This document shows positions 54,759 to 63,739 of a stretch of 64,000 nucleotides of DNA, one piece after another. How positions within the stretch are numbered: the stretch's first letter is position 1; each line of letters starts with the position of its first letter. The notes beneath the pieces were generated by a model. The model was given only the letters and a program-made list of their open reading frames with translations, had not been told where the DNA came from and did no database searches. A program made the translations under genes and the position numbers. The DNA comes from Planctomycetota bacterium (GTDB taxonomy: Bacteria; Planctomycetota; Phycisphaerae; Sedimentisphaerales; Anaerobacaceae), in NCBI GenBank assembly GCA_019456145.1, contig VRUL01000006.1, forward strand, positions 1 through 64,000, read 5' to 3'.

Positions 54759-54903
54759 ATTTTTACCCTTTCAAAGAATGCTGATATTTGACAGCGCACT
54801 TTATGCACAAAGCCACCTTTCGCGAAATATTGCAGAATTGACTAAATATGGTTGTATTCTCATCAACAACCGCTGCCTCCGAAAATTTAGTTAGAGTGAC
54901 ATT

Positions 54904-54931
54904 ATTATACATATTTTCACCTCATTGTCAA
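54904..54931 (-). promoter_or_regulatory. perfect-consensus sigma-70 promoter
   Basis: Minus strand TTGACA (54926-54931), 16-bp spacer, TATAAT (54904-54909): both hexamers are exact. The leader to the tail-fibre-like gene would be about 140 nt. Confidence 0.65.
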
Positions 54932-54959
54932 GAGATTTCAGGAGAGCCTTCTCGCGAGA

Positions 54960-54998
54960 TGTAAAGAAAAGGGCTGCGAGCTTTCTTGCCCACAGCCC
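54960..54998 (-). terminator. intrinsic terminator of the dockerin-like gene
   Basis: Read on the minus strand, a GGGCTG/CAGCCC stem (54993-54998 with 54971-54976) is followed by TTTTCTTT. It lies about 35 bp past the stop of the gene at 55035. Confidence 0.6.
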
Positions 54999-55034
54999 CT
55001 TATTATCGCGGAAGTTAATATGCAATTACACAAA

Positions 55035-57320
55035 CTATGGAGTCGGTACTGGGAGGACGCTGACCAGGTCGCTGCCGAAGGTGGCTGTGGTCATTGTGCC
55101 TTCAACGTGCGAGGTAACGGCCATGCCGACGAAAACCGGGGATGGCAGCGGAAGGGGCAAGCTGCTGATTAACTCCCACGTGCCTCCCGCATAATAGTAG
55201 CCTGTAATCGTATCGCCGGTCTTTACCAGCCGCAGGGACACAGGAGCTTTAAGATGGGCTGTAGGCCCGCCATGCACTGACTGGGTCTCCGCGCCGGCTT
55301 CCGGGCGCCATTGGAACGCTACGCCGCGCTCCGGCGTTACCAAAATCGACGCGTGCGCCGAATCCGGATCCAGCGAGCTTCGGAGCATCAGTCCGGCCTT
55401 GGCCCACTCGTGAGTGTCTTCTAAGCCCAGTACTGTGGCGGTCATCTGGAAGTCGCCTGTTGATATCGGCACCGGCTGATAGGCGTAGTGGAATTGGTCT
55501 GCGCTGCCCCAGATGTCGGCGCCTTCACCCATTACGGTCCATTCCTTTTTAACCGGGTCGTACTCTGCACTGCCGCCCGTGGAACCGATATCCACGCTGG
55601 TGAATTGTTCGGCATTTGTAAAGGGATCAATCTCCTGAGGCTGCTCCGTAGACAACAGGTAGTTATTCGCCACGAAAGCCACATCCATGAGATTCGTTTT
55701 GGTGTCGCGGTTGATGTCGGTGGCAGCATATCTTCGTCCGCCGGTTTTTTTATCCATGATCGTAACCGGCAGTACAGCGGTCTCGGTGGGGTCACCGGCC
55801 AGGTAGTGGGCAATCCGGCCGTGGCTTGCCCAGGTGTCAAAAAAGTATCTCCCCGCTATGCTTGCTGGGGCTGGGTTCCAGGTGTCAAAAAAGTATCCCC
55901 CCGCTAAGCCAGCGACTGTTTGATCTGACGAGCTTGTCCATGGGCCATGCGCTACTATGCTAACGACTTGTTCCTTGTCCCAATTACGCTGGTCAAACTG
56001 CAATTGGTACACATCTTCGTCGTAGTCAGCCCACTTTATGGCTGTCGAATCGCCGAGTTTAACATTAACGGTGACCTGGCCACCCGGTTGCTCTCGAAGC
56101 CTGACGCCGTAACTGATTGCATCTTTCTCGATGATTTCAAGAGAATTGGTGCTTAATAGTATAGAGGGTTCCGAAAGGTTCCAGGAGGCGTACTGGATGC
56201 CGACATCGCCTTGGCTGCACGGGTCGGTAATCTTCAAATGGCTGAAGATATCGCCTTCCAAAAAGATCCGCACATCTTCCTCGGTCATACCGAGCTCTCT
56301 GACATATTCTTCAAGCCCGTTGATCGGGATTAACTCCAAGTTGCTGAATACGCCCTGAACTGTGGCATTGACGATATAGTCGTGATTCTGGATCACGAGG
56401 TAGTTCATAATATTAGGGTCCAGCGGACTGCTAAGGCCCTCATCCTCAAACATTAGCTCCAGGCAATTTCCCTGCCCGCTGGGATCCCAAACGAAGGACC
56501 ATCGATGGACCGGACGTACCTTTGCATCTGCGTATTGGAACGTCAGGTGGTCGGTAAAGGCCCATAAATTCGACCCGCCATGTGGTGGATCTTCGAAAGG
56601 CTGGCGCCAAACGCCGCCGTCATAGAACCAGTCCCAACCCCCATAGAAGCCCGAGCGAACAGTCACCCAACCAGGTGTAGGTGTCTGGGCCAGGTTCAAC
56701 TTTCCATTGTAGAACCAGAAAGCCTTGAACAATTTCGACTTCAGCGCCGCCACGCCGTACATGTTCCTGCCTGACGGATTGGTGGTGTCATTTTGCTGAA
56801 GCAGGGTAACCGTGCCCGCCTGGAATTTCTTGACATATACGGACGCCCACTGGTCGACGTCCCCGTCGCCCTGTTCATCTATCCCGATGTTCAGGCCGGT
56901 GTCGCCAAAGCCCTTACTGTACACCCAGTCCATTCCGGCTGTCCAAAGGTCGGGATTCATATTAGGATCACCGCCGGCTGTATTACCGTGGCCCAGCCGA
57001 TTATCTAGGAAAAGAAACACTCTCGCCGACTGCGATAATGTTACATCCAGCGAGTAGTCCCACTGCGTCTTGTCGTCATTGGAGACCATCACATACTCTG
57101 CACCGAGTAAAGCTATCGGTATGGAGTTGTACTGGTGCGCCCGGTCGACGAAACAAAGCTCATTCTCAGCAAGTAAATTCGGTGCGATTATAGGTGGGGG
57201 CTTTGTGCTGCTTCCGCCGCGCACAACGCCGGTGATGATCTGTGCCTGGGCTGACGTAAACACGCCGAGCCAGCCTACAACCAAAACAACTACAAACAAT
57301 GTTAACTTCAAATTTCTCAT
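55035..57320 (-). CDS. large secreted protein with dockerin-like calcium loop and C-terminal lectin-like domain
   Basis: 761 residues from ATG 57320 (GGGGGA eight bases upstream, signal VVVLVVGWLGVFTSAQA). Residues up to about 480 are beta-rich without a recognised family. A stretch with two near-identical segments, AGGYFFDTW and AGRYFFDTW, marks a 48-bp duplication. ATDINRDTKTNLMDVAFVANNYL near residue 550 is a dockerin-like calcium loop. The C-terminal about 190 residues (DFQMTATVLGLEDTHEWAKAGLMLRSS and TGYYYAGGTWELI) resemble the DUF1349 concanavalin-like domain. Probably binds polysaccharide outside the cell; no catalytic motif was found. Confidence 0.78.
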   Translation of the reverse strand: MRNLKLTLFVVVLVVGWLGVFTSAQAQIITGVVRGGSSTKPPPIIAPNLLAENELCFVDRAHQYNSIPIALLGAEYVMVSNDDKTQWDYSLDVTLSQSARVFLFLDNRLGHGNTAGGDPNMNPDLWTAGMDWVYSKGFGDTGLNIGIDEQGDGDVDQWASVYVKKFQAGTVTLLQQNDTTNPSGRNMYGVAALKSKLFKAFWFYNGKLNLAQTPTPGWVTVRSGFYGGWDWFYDGGVWRQPFEDPPHGGSNLWAFTDHLTFQYADAKVRPVHRWSFVWDPSGQGNCLELMFEDEGLSSPLDPNIMNYLVIQNHDYIVNATVQGVFSNLELIPINGLEEYVRELGMTEEDVRIFLEGDIFSHLKITDPCSQGDVGIQYASWNLSEPSILLSTNSLEIIEKDAISYGVRLREQPGGQVTVNVKLGDSTAIKWADYDEDVYQLQFDQRNWDKEQVVSIVAHGPWTSSSDQTVAGLAGGYFFDTWNPAPASIAGRYFFDTWASHGRIAHYLAGDPTETAVLPVTIMDKKTGGRRYAATDINRDTKTNLMDVAFVANNYLLSTEQPQEIDPFTNAEQFTSVDIGSTGGSAEYDPVKKEWTVMGEGADIWGSADQFHYAYQPVPISTGDFQMTATVLGLEDTHEWAKAGLMLRSSLDPDSAHASILVTPERGVAFQWRPEAGAETQSVHGGPTAHLKAPVSLRLVKTGDTITGYYYAGGTWELISSLPLPLPSPVFVGMAVTSHVEGTMTTATFGSDLVSVLPVPTP

Positions 57321-57741
57321 AACAAAATCCCCCAGGAAAACATTGTTTCCCATAATCAAGAATTCCTGCTCGTTATTAATTTTCCGATACTGTAGACGCA
57401 AGTGATCTCTTCAGGTGAAAAAGATGAAAAAAAATAAAAACATAAGACATTGTTACCACTCCTCATTTAATCCTTATAGATATGGATTGAGTTTAGCGCC
57501 TTACAGTGCCCCCTGTCAAGGAAAATATTATAAGAATATAAAAATTTATTTTGGTTATCGAGGGCGAAAAGATGGATTTTTCAGCTTCTGCCGACAACGC
57601 CCGAGGTTAAAATACAACGCAGTCTAACACCTTTATATCGCCGGCAAGGGGAATAATACGCCTAAACAAGGAAACCATAGTACATCTACTCGACTATGAA
57701 TCTGCCGAAGAACATGGACAAGTGTAGCTATGCGGCTTGCA
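57321..57741. other. 421-bp intergenic region with promoter
   Basis: AT-rich. Contains the promoter at 57490-57519. A plus-strand frame at 57415-57627 is Lys/Asn-rich, lacks a ribosome site and is not supported. Confidence 0.45.
57490..57519 (-). promoter_or_regulatory. promoter of the dockerin-like gene
   Basis: Minus strand TTGACA (57514-57519), 18-bp spacer, TAAACT (57490-57495). The leader to the ATG at 57320 would be about 160 nt. Confidence 0.45.
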
Positions 57742-59433
57742 TTACCGCGTGCGGCCGGTCCCTTCGGTAATTGTAAAAAGCTGATCAACCGCAATATCTT
57801 TAAAAATATCAATCCCACCGTCAATCCAGCGGACCTCAATACGATCCACTTTCTCACGGTCTCCCAGCCCAAAGTGAAGACGCATACCATAGTGGCCCTG
57901 ATATCCACGGCCGCTGCGGACTTCGTCCAGAAGAGCCAAATTGCCTGCCACAACCTTGACCTGTGCTCCTACTCCGTCCAGGTTGGCCTTAACTCCCCGT
58001 AAACGAACCTGTAGCCAATGCCCCTTAGACGGCGAATCGTTTCTCAAAATGGTAGGCTCGGCGCGTGAGTTTAGTATCACCACATCAATATCGCCATCGT
58101 TATCTAAATCATCAAAACCCGCGCCCCTGCTGCTCAACTTTACCTTCATACCGTCCCCGCTTTTTTCCGATACGTTGATGAATTTACCATCAGAAGTGTT
58201 CATGAAGAGTAAATTTCGTACAAGAAAAGCGGATCTATCGTCCCATTTCTCAATATTTTCCTGGAGGTGTCCAAGAGCAACGAAGATGTCGCGATCTCCA
58301 TCGTTATCAAAATCAACAAAACCTGTTCCCCATGCCACATGGTGCATTGTTCCCCTCCCCGCCTCGGCCATAAGTGTCACATCATCAAACATCCCATCGC
58401 CCAGATTTTTGAATAGGTGAGACAATTGCCCCTGGTAAGAAGTGACATATAAGTCCAGCCATCCGTCATTGTCATAATCGCCGGCATCAACGCCCATGCT
58501 TCCCATCTCTTCGCCGTTGATATCGTATGCAACACCGGCTATGAGTCCTGACTGCTTAAATTTTCCTGTGCCGTCATTTAGAAAAAGAAAATCTTCCATC
58601 CCATCATTGGCAACAAAGATATCGGTATCACCATCTTTATCGAAGTCGGCACATACTGTTCCCATACCCGAGCTGGGGTGCTTGCCCACCCCCGAGGCTT
58701 TGCTGACATCGGTGAAGGTCCCGTCACCGTTGTTACGATATAACGTATCAGGGACCTTTTCATAAAAATGGGGACCTACCTGTGCTGGAGCACCGTTTAT
58801 TGTATTAGGTACATGTTTTTCATAGGTAAAGTCAACATAGCATGAAACATAAAGGTCCAGGTCTCCATCCTTGTCCATGTCCAGAAAATTGACGCCTGCT
58901 CCCACCTTAAATCCATTATCAACACCTGCTTCTTTTGTGACGTCGGTGAAAGTGCCATCGCCATTATTGCGATAAAGAACGTTAGGCCCCCAATTACTTA
59001 CGTAGACATCCAGATCTCCGTCATTATCATAATCACCGGCCACAACTCCCAGGCCATGTCCCGTATTGCCCAGGCCGGTTTCTTTCGTTACGTCCGTGAA
59101 CTTCCAATTGCCTTCATTTCGATAAAATGCATTTTTCGGCGGAACCTTAAACTTCGTCCCTTTTAACGCTCCCCCATTTATAAAATAGATGTCCACATCA
59201 CCGTCATTGTCATAATCAAACAATGCTAATCCCGCAGTCAACGTCTCTACTATGTAGCACCTTCCGCTATTTCCATCGGTGTGTTTGAAACTAATTTGCG
59301 TCTCTTCGGTGACATCTGTAAGTGTGATTGCAGCATTGGCGGGTGTATGTGAAAATGCACATAGTAAGATCAATACTGTTGCAATCAGTGGTTCCAAACG
59401 CACTCTGTGTTTTTGAACATCGGTAAAAATCAT
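57742..59433 (-). CDS. secreted CRTAC1-type FG-GAP/VCBS protein with ASPIC/UnbV C-terminus
   Basis: 563 residues from ATG 59433, 4 bp past the TPR stop; ATG 59463 would overlap that gene by 26 bases. The signal peptide ends near THTPANA. At least six FG-GAP-like repeats of the form DYDNDGDLDVYV, with calcium-binding Asp loops, fill residues 60-450 and build a beta-propeller. The C-terminal GHWLQVRLRGVKANLDGVGAQV through RIEVRWIDGG is the ASPIC/UnbV domain. CRTAC1 proteins are exported and probably bind polysaccharide or calcium. They often pair with a TPR protein, as here. Confidence 0.9.
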   Translation of the reverse strand: MIFTDVQKHRVRLEPLIATVLILLCAFSHTPANAAITLTDVTEETQISFKHTDGNSGRCYIVETLTAGLALFDYDNDGDVDIYFINGGALKGTKFKVPPKNAFYRNEGNWKFTDVTKETGLGNTGHGLGVVAGDYDNDGDLDVYVSNWGPNVLYRNNGDGTFTDVTKEAGVDNGFKVGAGVNFLDMDKDGDLDLYVSCYVDFTYEKHVPNTINGAPAQVGPHFYEKVPDTLYRNNGDGTFTDVSKASGVGKHPSSGMGTVCADFDKDGDTDIFVANDGMEDFLFLNDGTGKFKQSGLIAGVAYDINGEEMGSMGVDAGDYDNDGWLDLYVTSYQGQLSHLFKNLGDGMFDDVTLMAEAGRGTMHHVAWGTGFVDFDNDGDRDIFVALGHLQENIEKWDDRSAFLVRNLLFMNTSDGKFINVSEKSGDGMKVKLSSRGAGFDDLDNDGDIDVVILNSRAEPTILRNDSPSKGHWLQVRLRGVKANLDGVGAQVKVVAGNLALLDEVRSGRGYQGHYGMRLHFGLGDREKVDRIEVRWIDGGIDIFKDIAVDQLFTITEGTGRTR

Positions 59434-59437
59434 AAAA

Positions 59438-60856
59438 TCAATTTTTCTTCTTAAATTGCTCATAGATCTGTTTGTATTTCGGATTTTCCGGTTCCAATTT
59501 AATGGCCTGCTCTATCGCAGCCAGCGCACTTGCTGTATCACCGTTCAAGTCACAGGCCCAGCTTAATACAAAGTAATTATCGGCAGTCGCCTCCAATCTT
59601 ACGGCCTCTTCTGCAAGTTTCCTGGCTTCGGCAAGCCTGCTATTGGACCTGAGATAAAGACGTGAAAGATGTCGGTACCCAAAGGATTTCTTCGGAGCAA
59701 GCTCAATAACTTTTTGAAAGGCACTTTCGGCATCGGCAAACCTTTGTAACTGATTTGAAAGTATTCCTATATTCAAGTAACAGAACGGATCTTTCGGTTG
59801 CAACTTCCTGATTTTTTCGAACTGGCTAAGTGCTTCCGGAATTCGGTTACTCATCTGATATAAGGATGCCAACCTTTCAAGGCATATAGTGTTTTTCGGA
59901 TTAAGCGTTTCCGCCCTTTTCAGGAGTTCTTCGGCTCTTTGTAAATCCCCTCGGGCCCGATAAAGTTCTTCGGCACCTATAGCCATCGCAGCCAGGGCTA
60001 TCGGGGCAACAGTAATGCTAAATTTGGCTTTGTCGCGGCCTTTTGTAAACTCCGCAACCCTGGCCTTCATTTTTTTGAATATAGACAGGTACTCCCTGGC
60101 CTTGTTTGGCTGCTTTAACTTCGTATACACCCTGGCAAGACCATAATACGCTTGGATATGGCTGGGCTGAAGCTCAACTACCTTTTCGTAATGCTTCTTT
60201 GCCTTGTCATACTCTTTGAGTTGCAAATATGTCCTCCCGAGCAAATAATGGCTAAGGGTGGGCCGGGGTGAGATTTTTATTTCATTCTCTAATTCTACGA
60301 TGGCTTCGGTGTGTTTGCCCAATCCCTGAAGAGCTTGCGCAAGGTTGTTTCGCAGGCCTCGAATATCCGGATTAATCTCCAGTGCCTTTTTCCAGGCAGT
60401 TACCGCTTTTTCGTGCTGCCCCTTTTCAAGGACAACAATGCCTATGGCGCGGTAAACGTCGAACCGCTTGGGATTTACTTGCAAGGCTTTTTCCCAATAC
60501 TTCACTGCCTCGATAGAATTACCATGCCTCCTGTATAATTCGGCGATCAACACGAGCGCCTCATCACTATTGGGAAAATCTCTCATTAGCTCTTGGATCA
60601 GTTTCATCTCCTCCTTTTCCAGTGCCGCGATTTTTTGTTTGAGTGCGAGCTTCGATGGTTTTGCTGAAAGCTCGGGATTTTCAGTCAAAATCGGGGGTGG
60701 TTCCTTTTGTTGTTTTTTTTCATCACTGCCCCAGGAAGATTTCGTTTCTCCAAAACCTGCAATTGTCAAACAGGCGATTATACCAAAGGTAAACGGCCAT
60801 TTAGTGAATTTCGCCGTAGCCGAGATGCGAGGTTTTGAACATCCGGAATTCTTCAT
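59438..60856 (-). CDS. TPR-repeat protein, probable exported partner of the CRTAC1 protein
   Basis: 472 residues. A possible signal segment (PFTFGIIACLTIAGFG) is followed by a Lys/Glu coiled part (about 70-95). From about residue 90 to the end there are roughly ten TPRs (A.KYWEKALQVNPKRFDVYRAIGIVVLEKGQ and similar). The gap in the pattern around 245-270, with a basic stretch and a short hydrophobic run (VAPIALAAMAIGA), may be a linker. TPRs bind partner proteins. The gene is immediately upstream of the CRTAC1 gene, which suggests joint function. Confidence 0.87.
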   Translation of the reverse strand: MKNSGCSKPRISATAKFTKWPFTFGIIACLTIAGFGETKSSWGSDEKKQQKEPPPILTENPELSAKPSKLALKQKIAALEKEEMKLIQELMRDFPNSDEALVLIAELYRRHGNSIEAVKYWEKALQVNPKRFDVYRAIGIVVLEKGQHEKAVTAWKKALEINPDIRGLRNNLAQALQGLGKHTEAIVELENEIKISPRPTLSHYLLGRTYLQLKEYDKAKKHYEKVVELQPSHIQAYYGLARVYTKLKQPNKAREYLSIFKKMKARVAEFTKGRDKAKFSITVAPIALAAMAIGAEELYRARGDLQRAEELLKRAETLNPKNTICLERLASLYQMSNRIPEALSQFEKIRKLQPKDPFCYLNIGILSNQLQRFADAESAFQKVIELAPKKSFGYRHLSRLYLRSNSRLAEARKLAEEAVRLEATADNYFVLSWACDLNGDTASALAAIEQAIKLEPENPKYKQIYEQFKKKN

Positions 60857-61096
60857 TCCCGTTCCCCGGTTTTTTTATGCTTTTCCATTACAAATTACCC
60901 TGAATAGAGATTCATCGTCATATATAAAAATGCTCTTTAGCCTAACTTTTCTTCGGTTGTACAGAAACCTCCCTCTTATGCAAGACACCTCCATCCAACG
61001 GCTTTATGTGAAAAATTGTAAAACTTGTTCGTAGTACACGTCCATAATTTGAGATATGGGTATATGCTATCTGTTTCAGGGCAAGAGCAAAGTGGT

Positions 61097-61531
61097 TCAC
61101 TTCAATGGCCAACCCGCGGGGCAAGAGCAAAGCCACTCTTCGACAAAGACTCCCAAATCAAGCCAGTTGACGATGTTATCTATATCCTCATACAAGTCAG
61201 CCGGCAACCCGGTTCCTGGCTCCCGCCAGTATTCGGCGAATCTTGCAAAGTGCTCGAAGTTAACAAAGCATAAAGGCCCGCCCGGTAAAAAGCCGCCAAG
61301 CAGCTCGTAGTCTCCGCTGGCCGAGTACGCTGCATCAGGCTGACCGATAGTGCTAAGAAGTGAGTATTGCCCACCACTGCTTCGCCCGCCGCCGCCGTCT
61401 ATAGTACTCCAGCTCAAGTCATATTGCCCACCGCTCTGAGCAGGGGCCACTATCGCCAAGGCCAGCCAGCACAGAAGCCAAAGCATTATGAATCTGCCTT
61501 TACCATTGAGAAAACCATACTTGGGTTTCAT
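61097..61531 (-). CDS. small secreted protein of the planctomycete SGGQYDL type
   Basis: 144 residues with AGGAGG six bases upstream; its ATG overlaps the stop of the tail-fibre gene (ATGA). Signal peptide to about VAPAQ. Mature motifs SGGQYDLSWSTIDGGGG and SSGGQYSLLSTIGQPDA, then GDYELLGGFLPGG, then a C-terminal EDIDNIVNWLDLGVFVEEWLCSCP. The last part resembles half of a dockerin-like loop. I recall this architecture from many secreted proteins of Phycisphaerae, but its role is unknown. Translational coupling suggests it acts with the upstream tail-fibre protein. Confidence 0.75.
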   Translation of the reverse strand: MKPKYGFLNGKGRFIMLWLLCWLALAIVAPAQSGGQYDLSWSTIDGGGGRSSGGQYSLLSTIGQPDAAYSASGDYELLGGFLPGGPLCFVNFEHFARFAEYWREPGTGLPADLYEDIDNIVNWLDLGVFVEEWLCSCPAGWPLK

Positions 61532-63666
61532 AGCTGTACCTCCTTCTCACTCGTGGGACCGTTATGATGCTCGTTAACTTCCAAAATCTCAATCCTCTGA
61601 ATAAGAGATTCAATTTGCTTCTGTTGTTGTTCAATTTGTTTTTGCTGCTGCTTAATTGCCTCAGTCATTATAGGAACAAGCTCGGTGTATGAAACAGCTT
61701 TATCACCGTTTGGACCTTCTTTTACTATCTCGGGCAGAACTTTTTCGACCTCTTGTGCAATCACTCCGAAATGCCTGCCTTCAGCAAATCCCATGTCTTT
61801 ATATTCAGACCTCTTCCATTCAAACGAAACCCCTTCTATACTTTTTATCTTATCTAAAGGAGATTCTATTGACTCGATATTCTTTTTAAACCGCCGATCG
61901 GAAGTTCCCCATGTACCTGTCGCATAAGCATTTCCATTAACATATAGTTTATATGAGCCGGGATTTGCCGTCCCTATGCCCACGTTGCCAGTGCTTTGGT
62001 GGGCGGTTAAAACAGGAGGGTTCCATGCGGTATTTGAGATTCTTAACACATCACCATTGGCGCCCTCATTAAAAATATGCCATTTTACTATCCCATTCTC
62101 ACGAAATTGTATTCCCGAATCGTTATCTACAGTACTGGTATCCGAAAGAATAAATGAACCAGGCCAACCGTTCCCCTTAATATGTAGCCCTGCCTCAGGA
62201 CTCGTCGTCCCGATGCCGACATTGCCGCTCTCTACTATGAGCCCATAACCTGAAGAGGAGCTTAAATATCCAGCGGTTCCGAAATCGCTGTAGCCATAAA
62301 CACCGACACTGCCGCCGCCGAGGTAGCCGTAGTTGCCGCTCGCGTAGTTAAGGCCGAACACGCCCCTGCCGCTGGAGCTTTCACTCCTGCCGTAGACACC
62401 GTAGTTGGTGCCGCTCGTGGCGGAGGCACGGCCGTATACACCGGTGCCGCTGGAGCTGGAGCCGTGCACGCCGATATTGCTGCTACCGCTGGAGCCGTAC
62501 ACGCCGGAGCTGACGGTGCCGAGGTAGCCGTAGTTACCGCTGTTGGTGTGTTCGCCGGACACGCCGTAGCCGCTACCGGTGTTGGTGCCTTTAATAATAG
62601 CATCTGTATCTGATAATCCTTCTACATCTAACTTCGTTTGTGGACTCGTCGTCCCGATGCCGACATCACCCTCAAAATAGTTGCGTCCTCCCTCAAAGTA
62701 GCCTGCGTAGCCATCAGGGCTGTTGGTTTTGCCATAGACTCCGCGGTTTGTTCCGCTGGAGCCAGAGACCTGGCCGAAGACACCAATGCCAAAAATGCCA
62801 TCTGCCATGCCATAGACGCCGAAGGCGCTGACGCCTACGCCTTGGCCCATAACTCCCCGGCCCGTGTCACCGTCAGCCCTGAAGTAGCCGCCCATGTTAG
62901 TACCGGTTCCGGAAGCGTGGCCGTAGACCGCCAAGCCGCTGAGCTCTGCGTTGGAACTTTTGATAGTGCCTTCAACGGTAAGCTTTTCATCAGGGATTGT
63001 AGCTCCGATGCCGACATTGCCGGTGTTGTGAACAACAAAGCTGGTGTTCCCAAGTGCGTCTTGAACTTCCAATTGGTTGGCTGTATTGTACAAGGCCTTC
63101 TTAATCACTAATCCGTCAACAGTTGACGGCCGAAAAATAAATCCCTCTGGCATTTGAATTGATAATTTTGCATCCGGGCTCGTGGTTCCGATGCCGACGT
63201 TGCCGAGGGGAATCGCATACATGTCATTCACGGAAATTCGCCAGTCGCCGTCACCACCTGCTGTCTTTGCGTAAATCGCGTATGGTGTTGGCGTCAGCTC
63301 CACCAGCGGGCTGAGTGTAGCCGGGTTGCTGCCCATAGGACTGCGAACGACCCTTGTTTCGAGCCAGACTGCATTACCGTTGAATACGCTGCTGCCGAAA
63401 TCCAATTCTACTGTAAAGTATCCGTCAATCAAATCAACATCAGGCTTGTTGACATCCTCGCCCACCTGATTGCCGTCGACCACATTAGCATCATCAAAGA
63501 GCCTGAACTCAAAGTCATACAGCCCGTCAGCCGGGCCGTTGGCGTCTATAAGCCGGCCCTGGTACGTGAATGCCGTACCCATCGGCGCCCCTTCACTAAC
63601 CTCTGCCAAACAGACCATCAGGCCCAAAGCCAAAACCAAAATTGTCAACCATTTCGCACTTTTCAT
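61528..63666 (-). CDS. secreted tail-fibre-like protein with C-terminal S74 endosialidase chaperone
   Basis: 712 residues. Its signal peptide and the first block (AFTYQGRLIDANGPADGLYDFEF, TPYAIYAKTAGGDGDWRISVNDMYAIP) nearly duplicate the protein encoded at 53088-54758. The middle has GIGTTSP repeats and a low-complexity segment of YGVYG/GVYGSS units rich in Ser, Gly and Tyr (about 345-470). The C-terminus holds an intramolecular chaperone of the peptidase S74 type: SDRRFKKNIESI, HFGVIAQEVEKVLPEIV, SYTELVPIMTEAI, then a QQQKQIE coiled coil. S74 domains trimerise fibres and then self-cleave at a Ser just before the domain. Probably a surface fibre. Confidence 0.88.
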   Translation of the reverse strand: MKSAKWLTILVLALGLMVCLAEVSEGAPMGTAFTYQGRLIDANGPADGLYDFEFRLFDDANVVDGNQVGEDVNKPDVDLIDGYFTVELDFGSSVFNGNAVWLETRVVRSPMGSNPATLSPLVELTPTPYAIYAKTAGGDGDWRISVNDMYAIPLGNVGIGTTSPDAKLSIQMPEGFIFRPSTVDGLVIKKALYNTANQLEVQDALGNTSFVVHNTGNVGIGATIPDEKLTVEGTIKSSNAELSGLAVYGHASGTGTNMGGYFRADGDTGRGVMGQGVGVSAFGVYGMADGIFGIGVFGQVSGSSGTNRGVYGKTNSPDGYAGYFEGGRNYFEGDVGIGTTSPQTKLDVEGLSDTDAIIKGTNTGSGYGVSGEHTNSGNYGYLGTVSSGVYGSSGSSNIGVHGSSSSGTGVYGRASATSGTNYGVYGRSESSSGRGVFGLNYASGNYGYLGGGSVGVYGYSDFGTAGYLSSSSGYGLIVESGNVGIGTTSPEAGLHIKGNGWPGSFILSDTSTVDNDSGIQFRENGIVKWHIFNEGANGDVLRISNTAWNPPVLTAHQSTGNVGIGTANPGSYKLYVNGNAYATGTWGTSDRRFKKNIESIESPLDKIKSIEGVSFEWKRSEYKDMGFAEGRHFGVIAQEVEKVLPEIVKEGPNGDKAVSYTELVPIMTEAIKQQQKQIEQQQKQIESLIQRIEILEVNEHHNGPTSEKEVQL

Positions 63667-63739
63667 CTCTTTACCCTTTCAAAGCTTGTCCCTGTGTAGA
63701 CAGGAAACGGTTAATATTTGGCGTCTTATCCTGCACGTT

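Noticed and set aside
57415..57627. 70-codon Lys-rich plus-strand frame
   Set aside because: Composition reflects the AT-rich promoter region; no ribosome site or motif.
62262..62640. CRISPR-like or satellite repeat
   Set aside because: The repeats are codons for YGVYG/GSS units inside an intact gene; spacing is irregular and there are no cas genes.
53088..63666. Prophage tail module
   Set aside because: Tail-fibre-like proteins have signal peptides and there are no capsid, terminase, integrase or lysis genes nearby.
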